Source: CALRQJ02 sp943370285 (lineage in GTDB: Bacteria; Bacteroidota; Bacteroidia; Chitinophagales; Chitinophagaceae). Taken from it: 64,000 nucleotides of DNA. Below the pieces are notes generated by a model that was given only the letters and a program-made list of their open reading frames with translations, made no database searches and was not told the DNA's origin. The first letter of the stretch is position 1; the number at the start of each line of letters is the position of its first letter. A program made the position numbers and the translations under genes. Shown one piece after another: positions 54,095 through 61,627 of the stretch. The stretch is from the NCBI GenBank assembly GCA_943370285.1, contig CALRQJ020000001.1:310001-374000 (forward strand). Direction: 5' to 3'.

Positions 54095-55090
54095 TTAGTC
54101 AACAATAAATGGATAGTTCTGGTCAATGTACACATCTTTCAGCACTTCGCTATCATCAGGCCATGGGCTTTCTTCCGCAAAGCGTACACTTTCTTCAACA
54201 ATAGCATTGATTTTGGCATCAATAGCAGCCAATTCTTCTGCTGTAGCGAAATTATTTTCTAAGATGGTATTGGCAACTGCTACAATCGGGTCTTTGTCTT
54301 TGTACTCTTCCACTTCGTCTTTAGAACGATATTTTTGAGGATCAGAAATAGAATGCCCTTTGTAACGATAGGTTTTCATTTCAATTAAAGTAGGTCCGCC
54401 GCCTTCTCTAGCCCTTTTCACTGCACGGCTTACAGCATCATGCACCGCTTCAGGGTCCATGCCATCAATTTTATCAGCCGGCATATCGTAAGCATCGGCT
54501 AATTTGTAAATATCAATAACGTTACTGGTACGTTCTACCGAAGTACCCATTGCGTAGTTGTTGTTTTCGCAAATGAAAATCGCAGGCAATTTCCACAACA
54601 TGGCTAGGTTAAAGGTCTCATGCAACATACCCTGACGAGCAGCACCATCACCAAAAAAAGTTAAACACACATTATCCGTTCCATTGTACTGTTCTGCAAA
54701 AGCAATACCGGCACCGGTACCAATTTGTGCACCAACAATACCATGACCACCAAAAAAATGATTTTTTACATCGAAGAAGTGCATACTACCACCCTTTCCC
54801 TTAGCACAACCGGTAGCTTTACCATACAGTTCGGCCATACAAGCATTGGCACTGGTGCCTTTGGCCAAAGCCCAACCATGGTCACGGTAACCGGTAATGA
54901 CGGAATCTTCGGGCCTTGTAGCGGTCATACAACCGGCAGCAATGGCTTCCTGACCAACATAAGCATGGAAAAATCCACGGATTTTGCCGGCCATTTTATA
55001 CATCTCTTCTGCTTTCAACTCGAACTGGCGAATCAACTGCATCAGTTCGTACCAATACAGGTAAGTTTCTTTGGAAAATTTAGTTGGCAC
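54095..55090 (-). CDS. pdhA: Pyruvate dehydrogenase E1 component, alpha subunit
   Basis: Thiamine-diphosphate-dependent decarboxylation of pyruvate in the PDH complex. ThDP motif GDGAARQGMLHETFNLAM ... NNNYAMGTS, plus RGFFHAYVGQEAIAAG and the phosphorylation-loop region RYKGHSISDPQKYRSKDEV. 331 residues. Start is GTG, 20 bp after a perfect -7 box (TATATTTG on the minus strand, 55111-55118). No beta subunit gene directly follows; the TPR gene does. Confidence 0.93.
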   Translation of the reverse strand: MPTKFSKETYLYWYELMQLIRQFELKAEEMYKMAGKIRGFFHAYVGQEAIAAGCMTATRPEDSVITGYRDHGWALAKGTSANACMAELYGKATGCAKGKGGSMHFFDVKNHFFGGHGIVGAQIGTGAGIAFAEQYNGTDNVCLTFFGDGAARQGMLHETFNLAMLWKLPAIFICENNNYAMGTSVERTSNVIDIYKLADAYDMPADKIDGMDPEAVHDAVSRAVKRAREGGGPTLIEMKTYRYKGHSISDPQKYRSKDEVEEYKDKDPIVAVANTILENNFATAEELAAIDAKINAIVEESVRFAEESPWPDDSEVLKDVYIDQNYPFIVD

Positions 55091-55110
55091 TTGCTCAAAA
55101 TTTTGAGGGG

Positions 55111-55118
55111 CAAATATA
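55111..55118 (-). promoter_or_regulatory. -7 element of pdhA
   Basis: TATATTTG on the minus strand, an exact TAnnTTTG match, about 20 bp ahead of the GTG start. Confidence 0.6.
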
Positions 55119-55150
55119 GGGGTTAAATCATAAAAACTAATGGTATCCTT

Positions 55151-55158
55151 TATCTTGC
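55151..55158 (+). promoter_or_regulatory. -7 element of recF
   Basis: TATCTTGC, a near match, ends 6 bp before the recF ATG, divergent from the pdhA box. A leaderless or near-leaderless message is predicted. Confidence 0.4.
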
Positions 55159-55164
55159 ACCACC

Positions 55165-56247
55165 ATGCCTTTTTTTCATTCCATACATTTAACCCAGTTC
55201 AGGAATTATACCGAACAACAATTCTCCTTTACCAAACGAATTGTGGCCATCTGCGGCAGTAATGGATGCGGTAAAACCAACCTGTTAGACGCCATTTATT
55301 ACCTCTGTTTTACCAAAAGTTATTTTTCGAGACCCGACGGACAAAGTGTGCAAAAAGGCCAAGCCGGGTTTAGGATTGATGGCACTGCCGATTTATGGGA
55401 CGAAAAACATCGGCTCGTATGTATTCTAAGAGAAAATAATCGCAAAGAATTTTTGGTGGATGAAGAACAGTTGAAACGTTTTTCGCAACATATTGGCCGA
55501 TTTACTGCCGTAATGATTGCCCCCGATGATGTGGAATTGGTGATTGGCAGCAGTGAAGACCGTAGAAAATTTTTAGATACCCTGCTTTGTCAGCTCAACA
55601 GCGATTATATGTTGTGGCTAACGGAGTATCAAAAACTGATGCAACAACGCAACAGTATATTAAAAGCTGCGGCTGAACAAAATAGGTTAGACGAATCGCT
55701 ACTCGATATTATGGACCAACAGTTGGCAGAAAGAGGCCAAGCCATATTTGAAGCAAGGCAGCAGTTTATGGCTCATTTTATACCCGAAGTGTTAGCAGCC
55801 TATCGTTTTATTGCCGATGCCGCTGATGGCGTACAATTGCAATATGACAGTCAGTTGTTACAAAGACCTTTGAGCACTTTATTGGCTGAAAACAGACAAC
55901 GAGATATTTACCTACAAAGAACCGGCGCAGGTATTCATAAAGATGATTTGGCGATTACCATGAATGGATTGCCTTTTAAACAGATGGCTTCTCAAGGGCA
56001 AAGAAAAAGTGCTTTGTTTGCTTTAAAATTGGCGGAATTTAGTGTATTGAAATCGCATAAAGGCTACCCTCCTATTTTATTGTTAGATGATGTGTTTGAA
56101 AAATTGGACCGCCACCGGATGCACCATTTGCTACAACGGGTTTGCACCGAAGAAAACGGACAGGTTTTTATTACCGATACCCATAAAGAAAGACTACAAC
56201 AGCACCTCGAAGCCATAGGAACCGATTTTGCGTTGATTGAATTGTAA
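55165..56247 (+). CDS. recF: DNA replication/repair protein RecF
   Basis: SMC-like ATPase that loads RecA at ssDNA gaps with RecOR. Walker A GSNGCGKTNLLDAI (residues 31-44), signature SQGQRKSALFALKLAEF and Walker B PPILLLDDVFEKLDRHR. 360 residues. Next gene 58 bp downstream is the DUF721/DciA-like gene, a common recF neighbour. Confidence 0.95.
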   Translation: MPFFHSIHLTQFRNYTEQQFSFTKRIVAICGSNGCGKTNLLDAIYYLCFTKSYFSRPDGQSVQKGQAGFRIDGTADLWDEKHRLVCILRENNRKEFLVDEEQLKRFSQHIGRFTAVMIAPDDVELVIGSSEDRRKFLDTLLCQLNSDYMLWLTEYQKLMQQRNSILKAAAEQNRLDESLLDIMDQQLAERGQAIFEARQQFMAHFIPEVLAAYRFIADAADGVQLQYDSQLLQRPLSTLLAENRQRDIYLQRTGAGIHKDDLAITMNGLPFKQMASQGQRKSALFALKLAEFSVLKSHKGYPPILLLDDVFEKLDRHRMHHLLQRVCTEENGQVFITDTHKERLQQHLEAIGTDFALIEL

Positions 56248-56293
56248 GTCCCAATTAAATTGTCAACAACTATACAAAACACTTAAGAGCCCC

Positions 56294-56301
56294 TAACTTT
56301 G
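56294..56301 (+). promoter_or_regulatory. -7 element of the DUF721 gene
   Basis: TAACTTTG, an exact TAnnTTTG match, ends 4 bp before the ATG, which predicts a leaderless mRNA. Confidence 0.5.
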
Positions 56302-56305
56302 TACC

Positions 56306-56587
56306 ATGTCTCAAATGCATATTGGCGAAGCCATAAAATTGTTTTTAAGTAAAAGCCGACTCAAAAGTGGCATACAGGCATTACAAATTGAAGCCATTTG
56401 GGAAAATATAATGGGCAAAACCATTGCCAAGTACACCAACAAAATACAAATTATTAACGGCACCCTTTTTATTGAAACTACAGTTGGCCCCTTAAAGCAA
56501 GAACTACTCTACCAAAAAAACCTTATCATCGAAAGAGTGAACGAAGCATTGGGTGAAAAGGTAATTACAGCGGTGGTGATAAAGTGA
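56306..56587 (+). CDS. DUF721 / DciA-like protein
   Basis: 93 residues, matching the single-domain DUF721 family: IGEAIKLFLSKSRLKSGIQALQIEAIWENIMGK-type opening (helix, then WENIMGKTIAKYT) and LFIETTVGPLKQELLYQKNLI. DciA recruits or loads the replicative helicase in bacteria lacking DnaC/DnaI. Adjacent to recF. The accessory, orphan-gene stretch begins right after its stop. Confidence 0.85.
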   Translation: MSQMHIGEAIKLFLSKSRLKSGIQALQIEAIWENIMGKTIAKYTNKIQIINGTLFIETTVGPLKQELLYQKNLIIERVNEALGEKVITAVVIK

Positions 56588-56589
56588 TG

Positions 56590-56623
56590 GATTGGTAGGC
56601 AACCTATTTCAGGAGGAGACAGT
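56590..56623 (+). repeat. 34-bp imperfect direct repeat, copy 1
   Basis: Begins GATTGGTAGGCAACC and ends GGAGGAGACAGT. 29 of 34 bases match copy 2 at 57952-57985. Both lie just beyond the 3' end of a plus-strand gene and just beyond the 3' end of a minus-strand orphan gene. Confidence 0.75.
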
Positions 56624-56630
56624 GGCAGAT

Positions 56631-57245
56631 TTACTCAGGTACAAATATATTTTCTGTCTCATTTTGTTTAATAAGCTGAGTCGTAAGGTCTATTAATAAT
56701 TTGAACTTGGTCTTTTGATTATAGTTGTAATAAATGTTTTTACGACCATTATCAAACAGCTTGAAGTCAAGGTCATATGTGTTGGCATACTTATATTTTG
56801 AATTTCTCTTCAACGGTAAAGTAAATTTATGAGAGCAAAAATGGCCGACCATGCTTGTTACCTTGAGCGTGTCAACTTTTCCATTGGTTGTTTTGTATTC
56901 ATAATAAGTTGGTTGTTTTATTTTTTCTCTGTCAATAACTTTTTTGTGTTTTAAGTAAAATGTAAGTGGATTGATACTATCAATTTTGATGACTGAAAAG
57001 GAATTGCAATAGTCAAACTTTCTTAGATAGTAATTGCCATGTTTTGTCCAAAGCAAATATTGTGGTTCTTCATATTTGCAGCTGTCAAACCAAACTCCTT
57101 GTCCAGAGCAAAGAAATGAATATACTAGAAATGTGTCAATGGCTTTTACTTGTAAATATTTGCTAACTCTATTTTCAACTATTTGTGACTTTGTTTTAAA
57201 TGTCAAACCGAAAAGAAGTGTCGCAATAATGAGCAGTTGTTTCAT
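56631..57245 (-). CDS. Secreted orphan protein
   Basis: 204 residues with a signal peptide (hydrophobic 3-15, cleavage near TKSQIV). The remainder is Tyr/Lys/Asn-rich with four Cys (VYSFLCSGQG, WFDSCKYEE, KFDYCNSF, VGHFCSHKF), possibly two disulfides. No family recognised. AT-richer than neighbours. It lies between the 34-bp repeat and an attC-like inverted repeat, in the accessory stretch. Confidence 0.6.
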   Translation of the reverse strand: MKQLLIIATLLFGLTFKTKSQIVENRVSKYLQVKAIDTFLVYSFLCSGQGVWFDSCKYEEPQYLLWTKHGNYYLRKFDYCNSFSVIKIDSINPLTFYLKHKKVIDREKIKQPTYYEYKTTNGKVDTLKVTSMVGHFCSHKFTLPLKRNSKYKYANTYDLDFKLFDNGRKNIYYNYNQKTKFKLLIDLTTQLIKQNETENIFVPE

Positions 57246-57554
57246 TAGAAATTTAAGGTAAGATTCTTTTGCAGAGGGTTTCCATAAAATTTGCCGCTAA
57301 CGTTAGAGGCTAGGCATTGTTGGGATAATTAAAAAACCGTCCGCCGACAACTAAAGCCCAATTTTATTAATGAGATGAAGTTAAGAACTAAAGCTTAATT
57401 ATTAACGTCCCACCCCACTTGCTGCCATACTAATGTTAGTGGCAATTGAAAATATGCGAATGATATAATTTTTTTCTCGAATTATGTACAATTTAGGTTA
57501 ATAAAGTTTGCAATTTTTGTAATGTAAAATATTCCCATAATTAATATCAAGATA
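57246..57554. other. 309-bp intergenic region with long inverted repeat
   Basis: Dominated by the inverted repeat at 57289-57447. Downstream of it (57448-57554) is AT-rich sequence with the cupin gene promoter region. No gene seen. Confidence 0.55.
57289..57447 (+). repeat. Long imperfect inverted repeat (attC-like)
   Basis: Outer arms 57289-57306 (ATTTGCCGCTAACGTTAG) and 57430-57447 (CTAATGTTAGTGGCAATT) pair at 15 of 18 positions. Inside, GGGATAATTAA (57322-57332) pairs with TTAATTAT (57395-57402) and CCC (57409-57411). Outer arms carry GCTAAC and GTTAG like integron R''/R' boxes. At 159 bp it is longer than most attC sites. Confidence 0.6.
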
Positions 57555-57923
57555 ATGGATACAAAAGAACTCGAAAAATTGCCAAGTAAAGATGGCGAAA
57601 TTGAGAAAGGTGCAGCCCATATTATCGTTGAACTAATAGAATATGAGCAAAATGCTGTTGTAAGCAAATCAATAATGAAAAAAACTACAGGATCCATCAA
57701 TGCTTTGTCATTTGCAAGTGGAGAGGGGCTTAATGAAAAAACTTCTCCATTCGACACATATGCACAAATAATTGACGGCAGTGCAATCATTGAGATTGGC
57801 GGTAAAGCCTCTAAGCTTAAAACTGGAGATGGCATACTTATACCAGCTCATCAGCCAAGTCATATAAAACCCAATGGAAGGTTCAAATTGATTCTGACTG
57901 TTATAAAAAGCGGATATGAATAA
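57555..57923 (+). CDS. Small cupin protein
   Basis: 122 residues, single cupin barrel: SFASGEGLNEKTSPFDTYAQ carries a degenerate first motif, GSAIIEIGGKASKLKTGDGI forms the inter-motif, and ILIPAHQPSHIKPNG holds the second-motif His. Only part of the usual His set is present, so metal binding is uncertain. Located in the orphan stretch between the inverted repeat and the second 34-bp repeat. The start gives MDTKELEKLPSKDGEIEKG. Confidence 0.75.
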   Translation: MDTKELEKLPSKDGEIEKGAAHIIVELIEYEQNAVVSKSIMKKTTGSINALSFASGEGLNEKTSPFDTYAQIIDGSAIIEIGGKASKLKTGDGILIPAHQPSHIKPNGRFKLILTVIKSGYE

Positions 57924-57951
57924 TCCGTTCTTTAAAGTCCATCAAATGATT

Positions 57952-57985
57952 GATTAGTAGTCAACCTAATTCTGGAGGAGATAGT
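57952..57985 (+). repeat. 34-bp imperfect direct repeat, copy 2
   Basis: Begins GATTAGTAGTCAACC and ends GGAGGAGATAGT. 29 of 34 bases match copy 1 at 56590-56623, 1362 bp away. Confidence 0.75.
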
Positions 57986-58043
57986 AATTCCATTCGACAG
58001 CCTTACGGCAAACCTTTTGTTAGCAGCCGTATTTCGTTGTCGA

Positions 58044-58841
58044 TTAACTACCAATTTTACCATAGCGTTGATAGTCGGAAAAGTAAAGTATAATTTTTTT
58101 CCCGTCCCTTATATAAGGATAAAATAATTCATAACGTCCGTCAGTTGCACTAAATCTAACTTCATCAAGATTTTTGTAAAACACTTTGTCCAAATACTCT
58201 CGTTCTTCTTTTGTTGTTTGTTGAATAAAGTTCTTTTTTATAGGTTGAATTGTGTCATTAAGTTTCCCATAATAGTCTCTGAACCCTAAAAATACTTGTG
58301 ACTTGTCAATACTGTCTACAATAATCACTGATACATAAGGAAAGTGTTTATCTGTCTTTGAGTATAAGTCAAGAATATCGTCAGTTTCAATTATCCAACT
58401 TTTGTTGAAAGAATAATTGAGTAGTTTGTTCGATTTTTCTTTGTTGTTTTCAATAATTGATTTAGCAGAAGAAATTAACATTTTTTCTTTCTTCTTGGAA
58501 GTTAAATAGTCTCCTCCAAAAAGAAGTCCAAAAACCAGTGGAAAACTTAGTCCAAAAAGTAAACTGACTTTTTTACTTGTTCTTTTTGAAACATTCAATT
58601 CGTCTTGATTATGTTTCTCTGCAATTCTTGTCAAGTTGAACATTACATTAATAATCAAAGAACCGAACATTAATGCCAAAATTCCGACAACACTTAAATA
58701 AAACGTCTCTGTTATGTTTTCTCTAAATACTTTCAGTCCGAAAACAGTTATTGATATAAATATGAATACCCAATAAACCAATAGGAGTATTGAAATTATC
58801 CCAATTATGTTACTCAGTCTTACTAATGATTTATTGTTCAT
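58044..58841 (-). CDS. Orphan membrane protein
   Basis: 265 residues. Two N-terminal helices (IIGIISILLLVYWVFIFISI and VVGILALMFGSLIINVMF) and a third (LLFGLSFPLVFGLLFGGDY), then a soluble Lys/Tyr-rich C-terminal part (KSIIENNKEKSNKLLNYSF onward). No family recognised. It is enclosed by complementary ends TTAGCAGCCGTAT (58020-58032) and ATATGGCTGCTAA (58877-58889). Confidence 0.6.
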   Translation of the reverse strand: MNNKSLVRLSNIIGIISILLLVYWVFIFISITVFGLKVFRENITETFYLSVVGILALMFGSLIINVMFNLTRIAEKHNQDELNVSKRTSKKVSLLFGLSFPLVFGLLFGGDYLTSKKKEKMLISSAKSIIENNKEKSNKLLNYSFNKSWIIETDDILDLYSKTDKHFPYVSVIIVDSIDKSQVFLGFRDYYGKLNDTIQPIKKNFIQQTTKEEREYLDKVFYKNLDEVRFSATDGRYELFYPYIRDGKKIILYFSDYQRYGKIGS

Positions 58842-58876
58842 TTGTGTTTTGGTTTAGTCTTAGTGTCGGTTCTCCA

Positions 58877-58947
58877 ATATGGCTGCTAATGAACAGGGCT
58901 TGCTGCAGAGCTGGAATTAACATTCAGTCTGCTTGTAAACGTTAGCA
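58877..58947 (+). repeat. attC-like palindromic element
   Basis: TGCTAA (58884-58889) pairs with TTAGCA (58942-58947). Inside, GCAGA-CTG (58905-58913) pairs with CAG-TCTGC (58925-58932), leaving one bulged G at 58910. At 64 bp between core boxes it has the size and extrahelical base of attC sites. ATATGGCTGCTAA complements the start of the same segment, TTAGCAGCCGTAT (58020-58032), at 12 of 13 bases, as cassette ends do. Core boxes deviate from GTTRRRY. Confidence 0.6.
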
Positions 58948-59043
58948 AAATTTATATGTTTATGTTAATGTTTTATTCTTTCATCTGTTTTGAGTTTGTC
59001 CTCAAAACTGTAAAGCTATAGCCGTATTACACCAAACTATATT

Positions 59044-59868
59044 TTACTCACTTTGTTTAAAATAATTTCTATTTGAGAAACTCCTAAAGAGGTAGTAAAA
59101 ATGAATTATACAAAATAATATACTAACATAATAACCAATTATACTTCCATAGACTCCTACCCCGATCAAACTAAAGTATATCAAATTTTTAACAATCTCT
59201 ATTCTTTTGCTTTTAGTTATTCCATTCTTGTCCATTAAAACTAAATCTATTAAAATACCTAAGCCAACAATAATCAGAATTATGATAAAAAAAACAAATC
59301 TTACATTTTCGATAAAAACACAAAACGAAAACAAAATAGAAAACATTAAATTGAGTAGTTCACTATGATATTTTTTTACAAAAGATATTTTCCTATTCTT
59401 AACCCCTTCAACTTTTTGCCGATTTAAGTTCTTATCATCATTGTAAGAATTATTACTTTCTTCTATATTTTTTTTGCCTATTACAGTAAATAAAGCCCAA
59501 AATGCACCTACCATCCCCATTACTGTAGCAAACCCATTAGCTTCAAGATAAATTTCTTCGTCAAATAACTTTCCCCCAGTTAAAGAAGATACAATCAATC
59601 CACCAGATAAAAAAATACACATTGCAAATAAAAAAATTGCAGTTTTATTTTTATTATTTGGTGCAATTTGATAGCCCGACCAAACAAATGTAAACATAAA
59701 CACAAACGGGGTAAAAACTCTTTCAAGGAGCTCCGGGTATTTTGGAATAAAATTGGACAACGTACGTTCCAAGAAAAGATGTAAAAAAAACAAAGCAGTA
59801 ATTGCAGCAATAGTTGATCCAGGCAGAACTGCTAACCATAAAATTACTTTCTTTAGACTTCTATTCAT
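59044..59868 (-). CDS. Multi-pass membrane orphan protein
   Basis: 274 residues from the ATG giving MNRSLKKVILWL, chosen over one 12 codons upstream. About seven helices (LPGSTIAAITALFFLHLFL, FVFMFTFVWSGY, AIFLFAMCIFLSGGLIV, ATVMGMVGAFWALFTVI, then three near the C terminus), with a charged Asn/Lys loop after the fourth. No family recognised. AT-rich, in the accessory stretch. Confidence 0.6.
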   Translation of the reverse strand: MNRSLKKVILWLAVLPGSTIAAITALFFLHLFLERTLSNFIPKYPELLERVFTPFVFMFTFVWSGYQIAPNNKNKTAIFLFAMCIFLSGGLIVSSLTGGKLFDEEIYLEANGFATVMGMVGAFWALFTVIGKKNIEESNNSYNDDKNLNRQKVEGVKNRKISFVKKYHSELLNLMFSILFSFCVFIENVRFVFFIIILIIVGLGILIDLVLMDKNGITKSKRIEIVKNLIYFSLIGVGVYGSIIGYYVSILFCIIHFYYLFRSFSNRNYFKQSE

Positions 59869-60093
59869 TTTTTTCTTACATATTACGACATCTGAAACAA
59901 CCAAAATTATTAGTCCAATTGCGATAATTAAATTAATGATGTTTCAAATACCTCGCTTGTGATAATATTTTAAAAAAGAATTTAAAAGTATAGCACTTAA
60001 AAGTAAATGCAATTGAGATTACTCCTCTCAAATACACCATAATGACGAAAAAAAATTTGGACAACCTAAATAATTAAACTCATACGCAAAAGA

Positions 60094-60483
60094 TTATTTA
60101 CAATTTAGAAATAATGCTAATATTGAAATAATAATTGCAATTATTGCCAATGGTTCTTTTTGAATTATTGTCATTTTATGAATCCATCTAAGTTTCATTT
60201 CGTTTATCAGGTCAACACGCAAATAATACTTGCAATCTTTTAAAAATGAAACTTCATAAATTGATTTGTCCGTTTTATTGTGATAAGTTTTTTGAATAGT
60301 GTAGTTAGTCCCCTCTTTAATAATACTTACACCAAACGGGTCAGCACTAAACTCATTTAATTTAGACTTCATTTCTTTGGTAAAGAATATTTTATTTTTT
60401 GAGAAAATAAATTCCATTTTAAGTGGATCAAGTTGCACTTCTGATAAATATGACATATCAATTATTGTAGCTTTAAATCTCAT
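60094..60483 (-). CDS. Orphan protein with C-terminal helix
   Basis: 129 residues: a soluble beta-rich body (residues 1-100, e.g. GTNYTIQKTYHNKTDKSIY) and a C-terminal membrane helix (PLAIIAIIISILALFLNC), a tail-anchor-like layout. No family recognised. Last orphan of the AT-rich accessory stretch; the next gene to the right is a normal VOC protein. Confidence 0.55.
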   Translation of the reverse strand: MRFKATIIDMSYLSEVQLDPLKMEFIFSKNKIFFTKEMKSKLNEFSADPFGVSIIKEGTNYTIQKTYHNKTDKSIYEVSFLKDCKYYLRVDLINEMKLRWIHKMTIIQKEPLAIIAIIISILALFLNCK

Positions 60484-60693
60484 AAGTTTGGACTATGTAT
60501 ATTTAGTATTTTAAAGGTTTTGTCAAAAAATTCATTATCCATATGGTCAAATATCGAATTTCAAAACTTTCATTCTTAAGCTCAAATATAAGTAATTACA
60601 CTTAATATAGTCATTTTTTTCACCATTGATTATAGATGCATTTTTATAGTATTGACAACGCATCCCCTTATATTTACTGTACAAATTGCAAAC

Positions 60694-61050
60694 ATGTTAA
60701 TAGCAGTACATCCCAAATTACCCATGCGTAATAAGGCAGTAACCCAGGCCTATTATGTAGACCAATTAAAATTTTCAGTCATCGGCTCAGCCAATTATGC
60801 CGAATACCTGATGGTACAAAAAGATAGTATTGAACTGCATTTTTTCCTGTTCCCTACCCTCGACCCTGCAACTAATTATGGTCAGGTGTATATCCGTACC
60901 CGAAATATTGATGTGTATTATCAATCACTGCTTAACCGTAACGTTGCTATTCACCCCAATGGAGCACTGGCTATAAAACCATGGGGCCAAAAAGAGTTTG
61001 CTCTTCTTGACCCCGATAATAATTTACTCACTTTTGGTGAGTCAGTATAG
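60694..61050 (+). CDS. VOC-family (glyoxalase/bleomycin-resistance-like) protein
   Basis: 118 residues from the ATG giving MLIAVHPKLPMRNKAVTQ; an upstream in-frame Met would add 14 residues that look non-coding. Single beta-alpha-beta-beta-beta pair of the vicinal oxygen chelate fold: KLPMRNKAVTQAYYVDQLKF, ELHFFLFPTL, GQVYIRTRNIDVYYQSL and QKEFALLDPDNNLLTFGE. Probable dimer; similar small proteins bind bleomycin-type drugs, but the ligand is unknown here. Confidence 0.85.
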   Translation: MLIAVHPKLPMRNKAVTQAYYVDQLKFSVIGSANYAEYLMVQKDSIELHFFLFPTLDPATNYGQVYIRTRNIDVYYQSLLNRNVAIHPNGALAIKPWGQKEFALLDPDNNLLTFGESV

Positions 61051-61063
61051 TTAATGGTAATGC

Positions 61064-61525
61064 CTACACCCAATAATGAAAATGCTCAATGGCGGTTTGT
61101 AGTTTTCGCTTACCAATATCGGTATGAGAATGGTCTTGTAAACTGCGAATGGTTTCTCTCATTAAATCGTGGATGGTAATGATGCCTTTAAATACCAATC
61201 CATCAAAAACTGCTACATATCTTGTTTTATGGGCATTCATCAACATCATACATTCTTCTGCTTCGTAATCACTATTTACAACCGGTAAATCTTCGGTCAT
61301 AATTTCTTTTACTAAAGTAGAATCTGAGTGGCGATTCATTAAAATCCCCTTTCTGGCATAATCTCTTTCACAAAAAATACCCACATAAGTATCCTCGTCA
61401 AAAACAATTACATAACTCAAATTTTCAGAAGCCATTTTGGCCAAAGCTTCTCGTACGGTATCATTTATATTTACCTTATTAAATTGAGGCCCTTTTTCTA
61501 ACAATAATTCATGCAATTTTCTCAT
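61064..61525 (-). CDS. Tandem CBS-domain protein
   Basis: 153 residues forming two CBS motifs (about 10-65 and 75-130): NDTVREALAKMASENLSYVI ... TYVGIFCERDYARKGI and DYEAEECMMLMNAHKTRYVA ... LVFKGIITIHDLMRE. Such stand-alone pairs bind adenosine nucleotides and act as regulators. No partner in the neighbourhood is evident. Confidence 0.9.
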   Translation of the reverse strand: MRKLHELLLEKGPQFNKVNINDTVREALAKMASENLSYVIVFDEDTYVGIFCERDYARKGILMNRHSDSTLVKEIMTEDLPVVNSDYEAEECMMLMNAHKTRYVAVFDGLVFKGIITIHDLMRETIRSLQDHSHTDIGKRKLQTAIEHFHYWV

Positions 61526-61627
61526 AACAAAAATTTTTAGCGGTGAAATTCTAACTAAAAATTGCTATTAATCGCCGTAAAAAAAATGACAATTGTCAAC
61601 TAACAACTGTTATTATTTGAAAGTATC

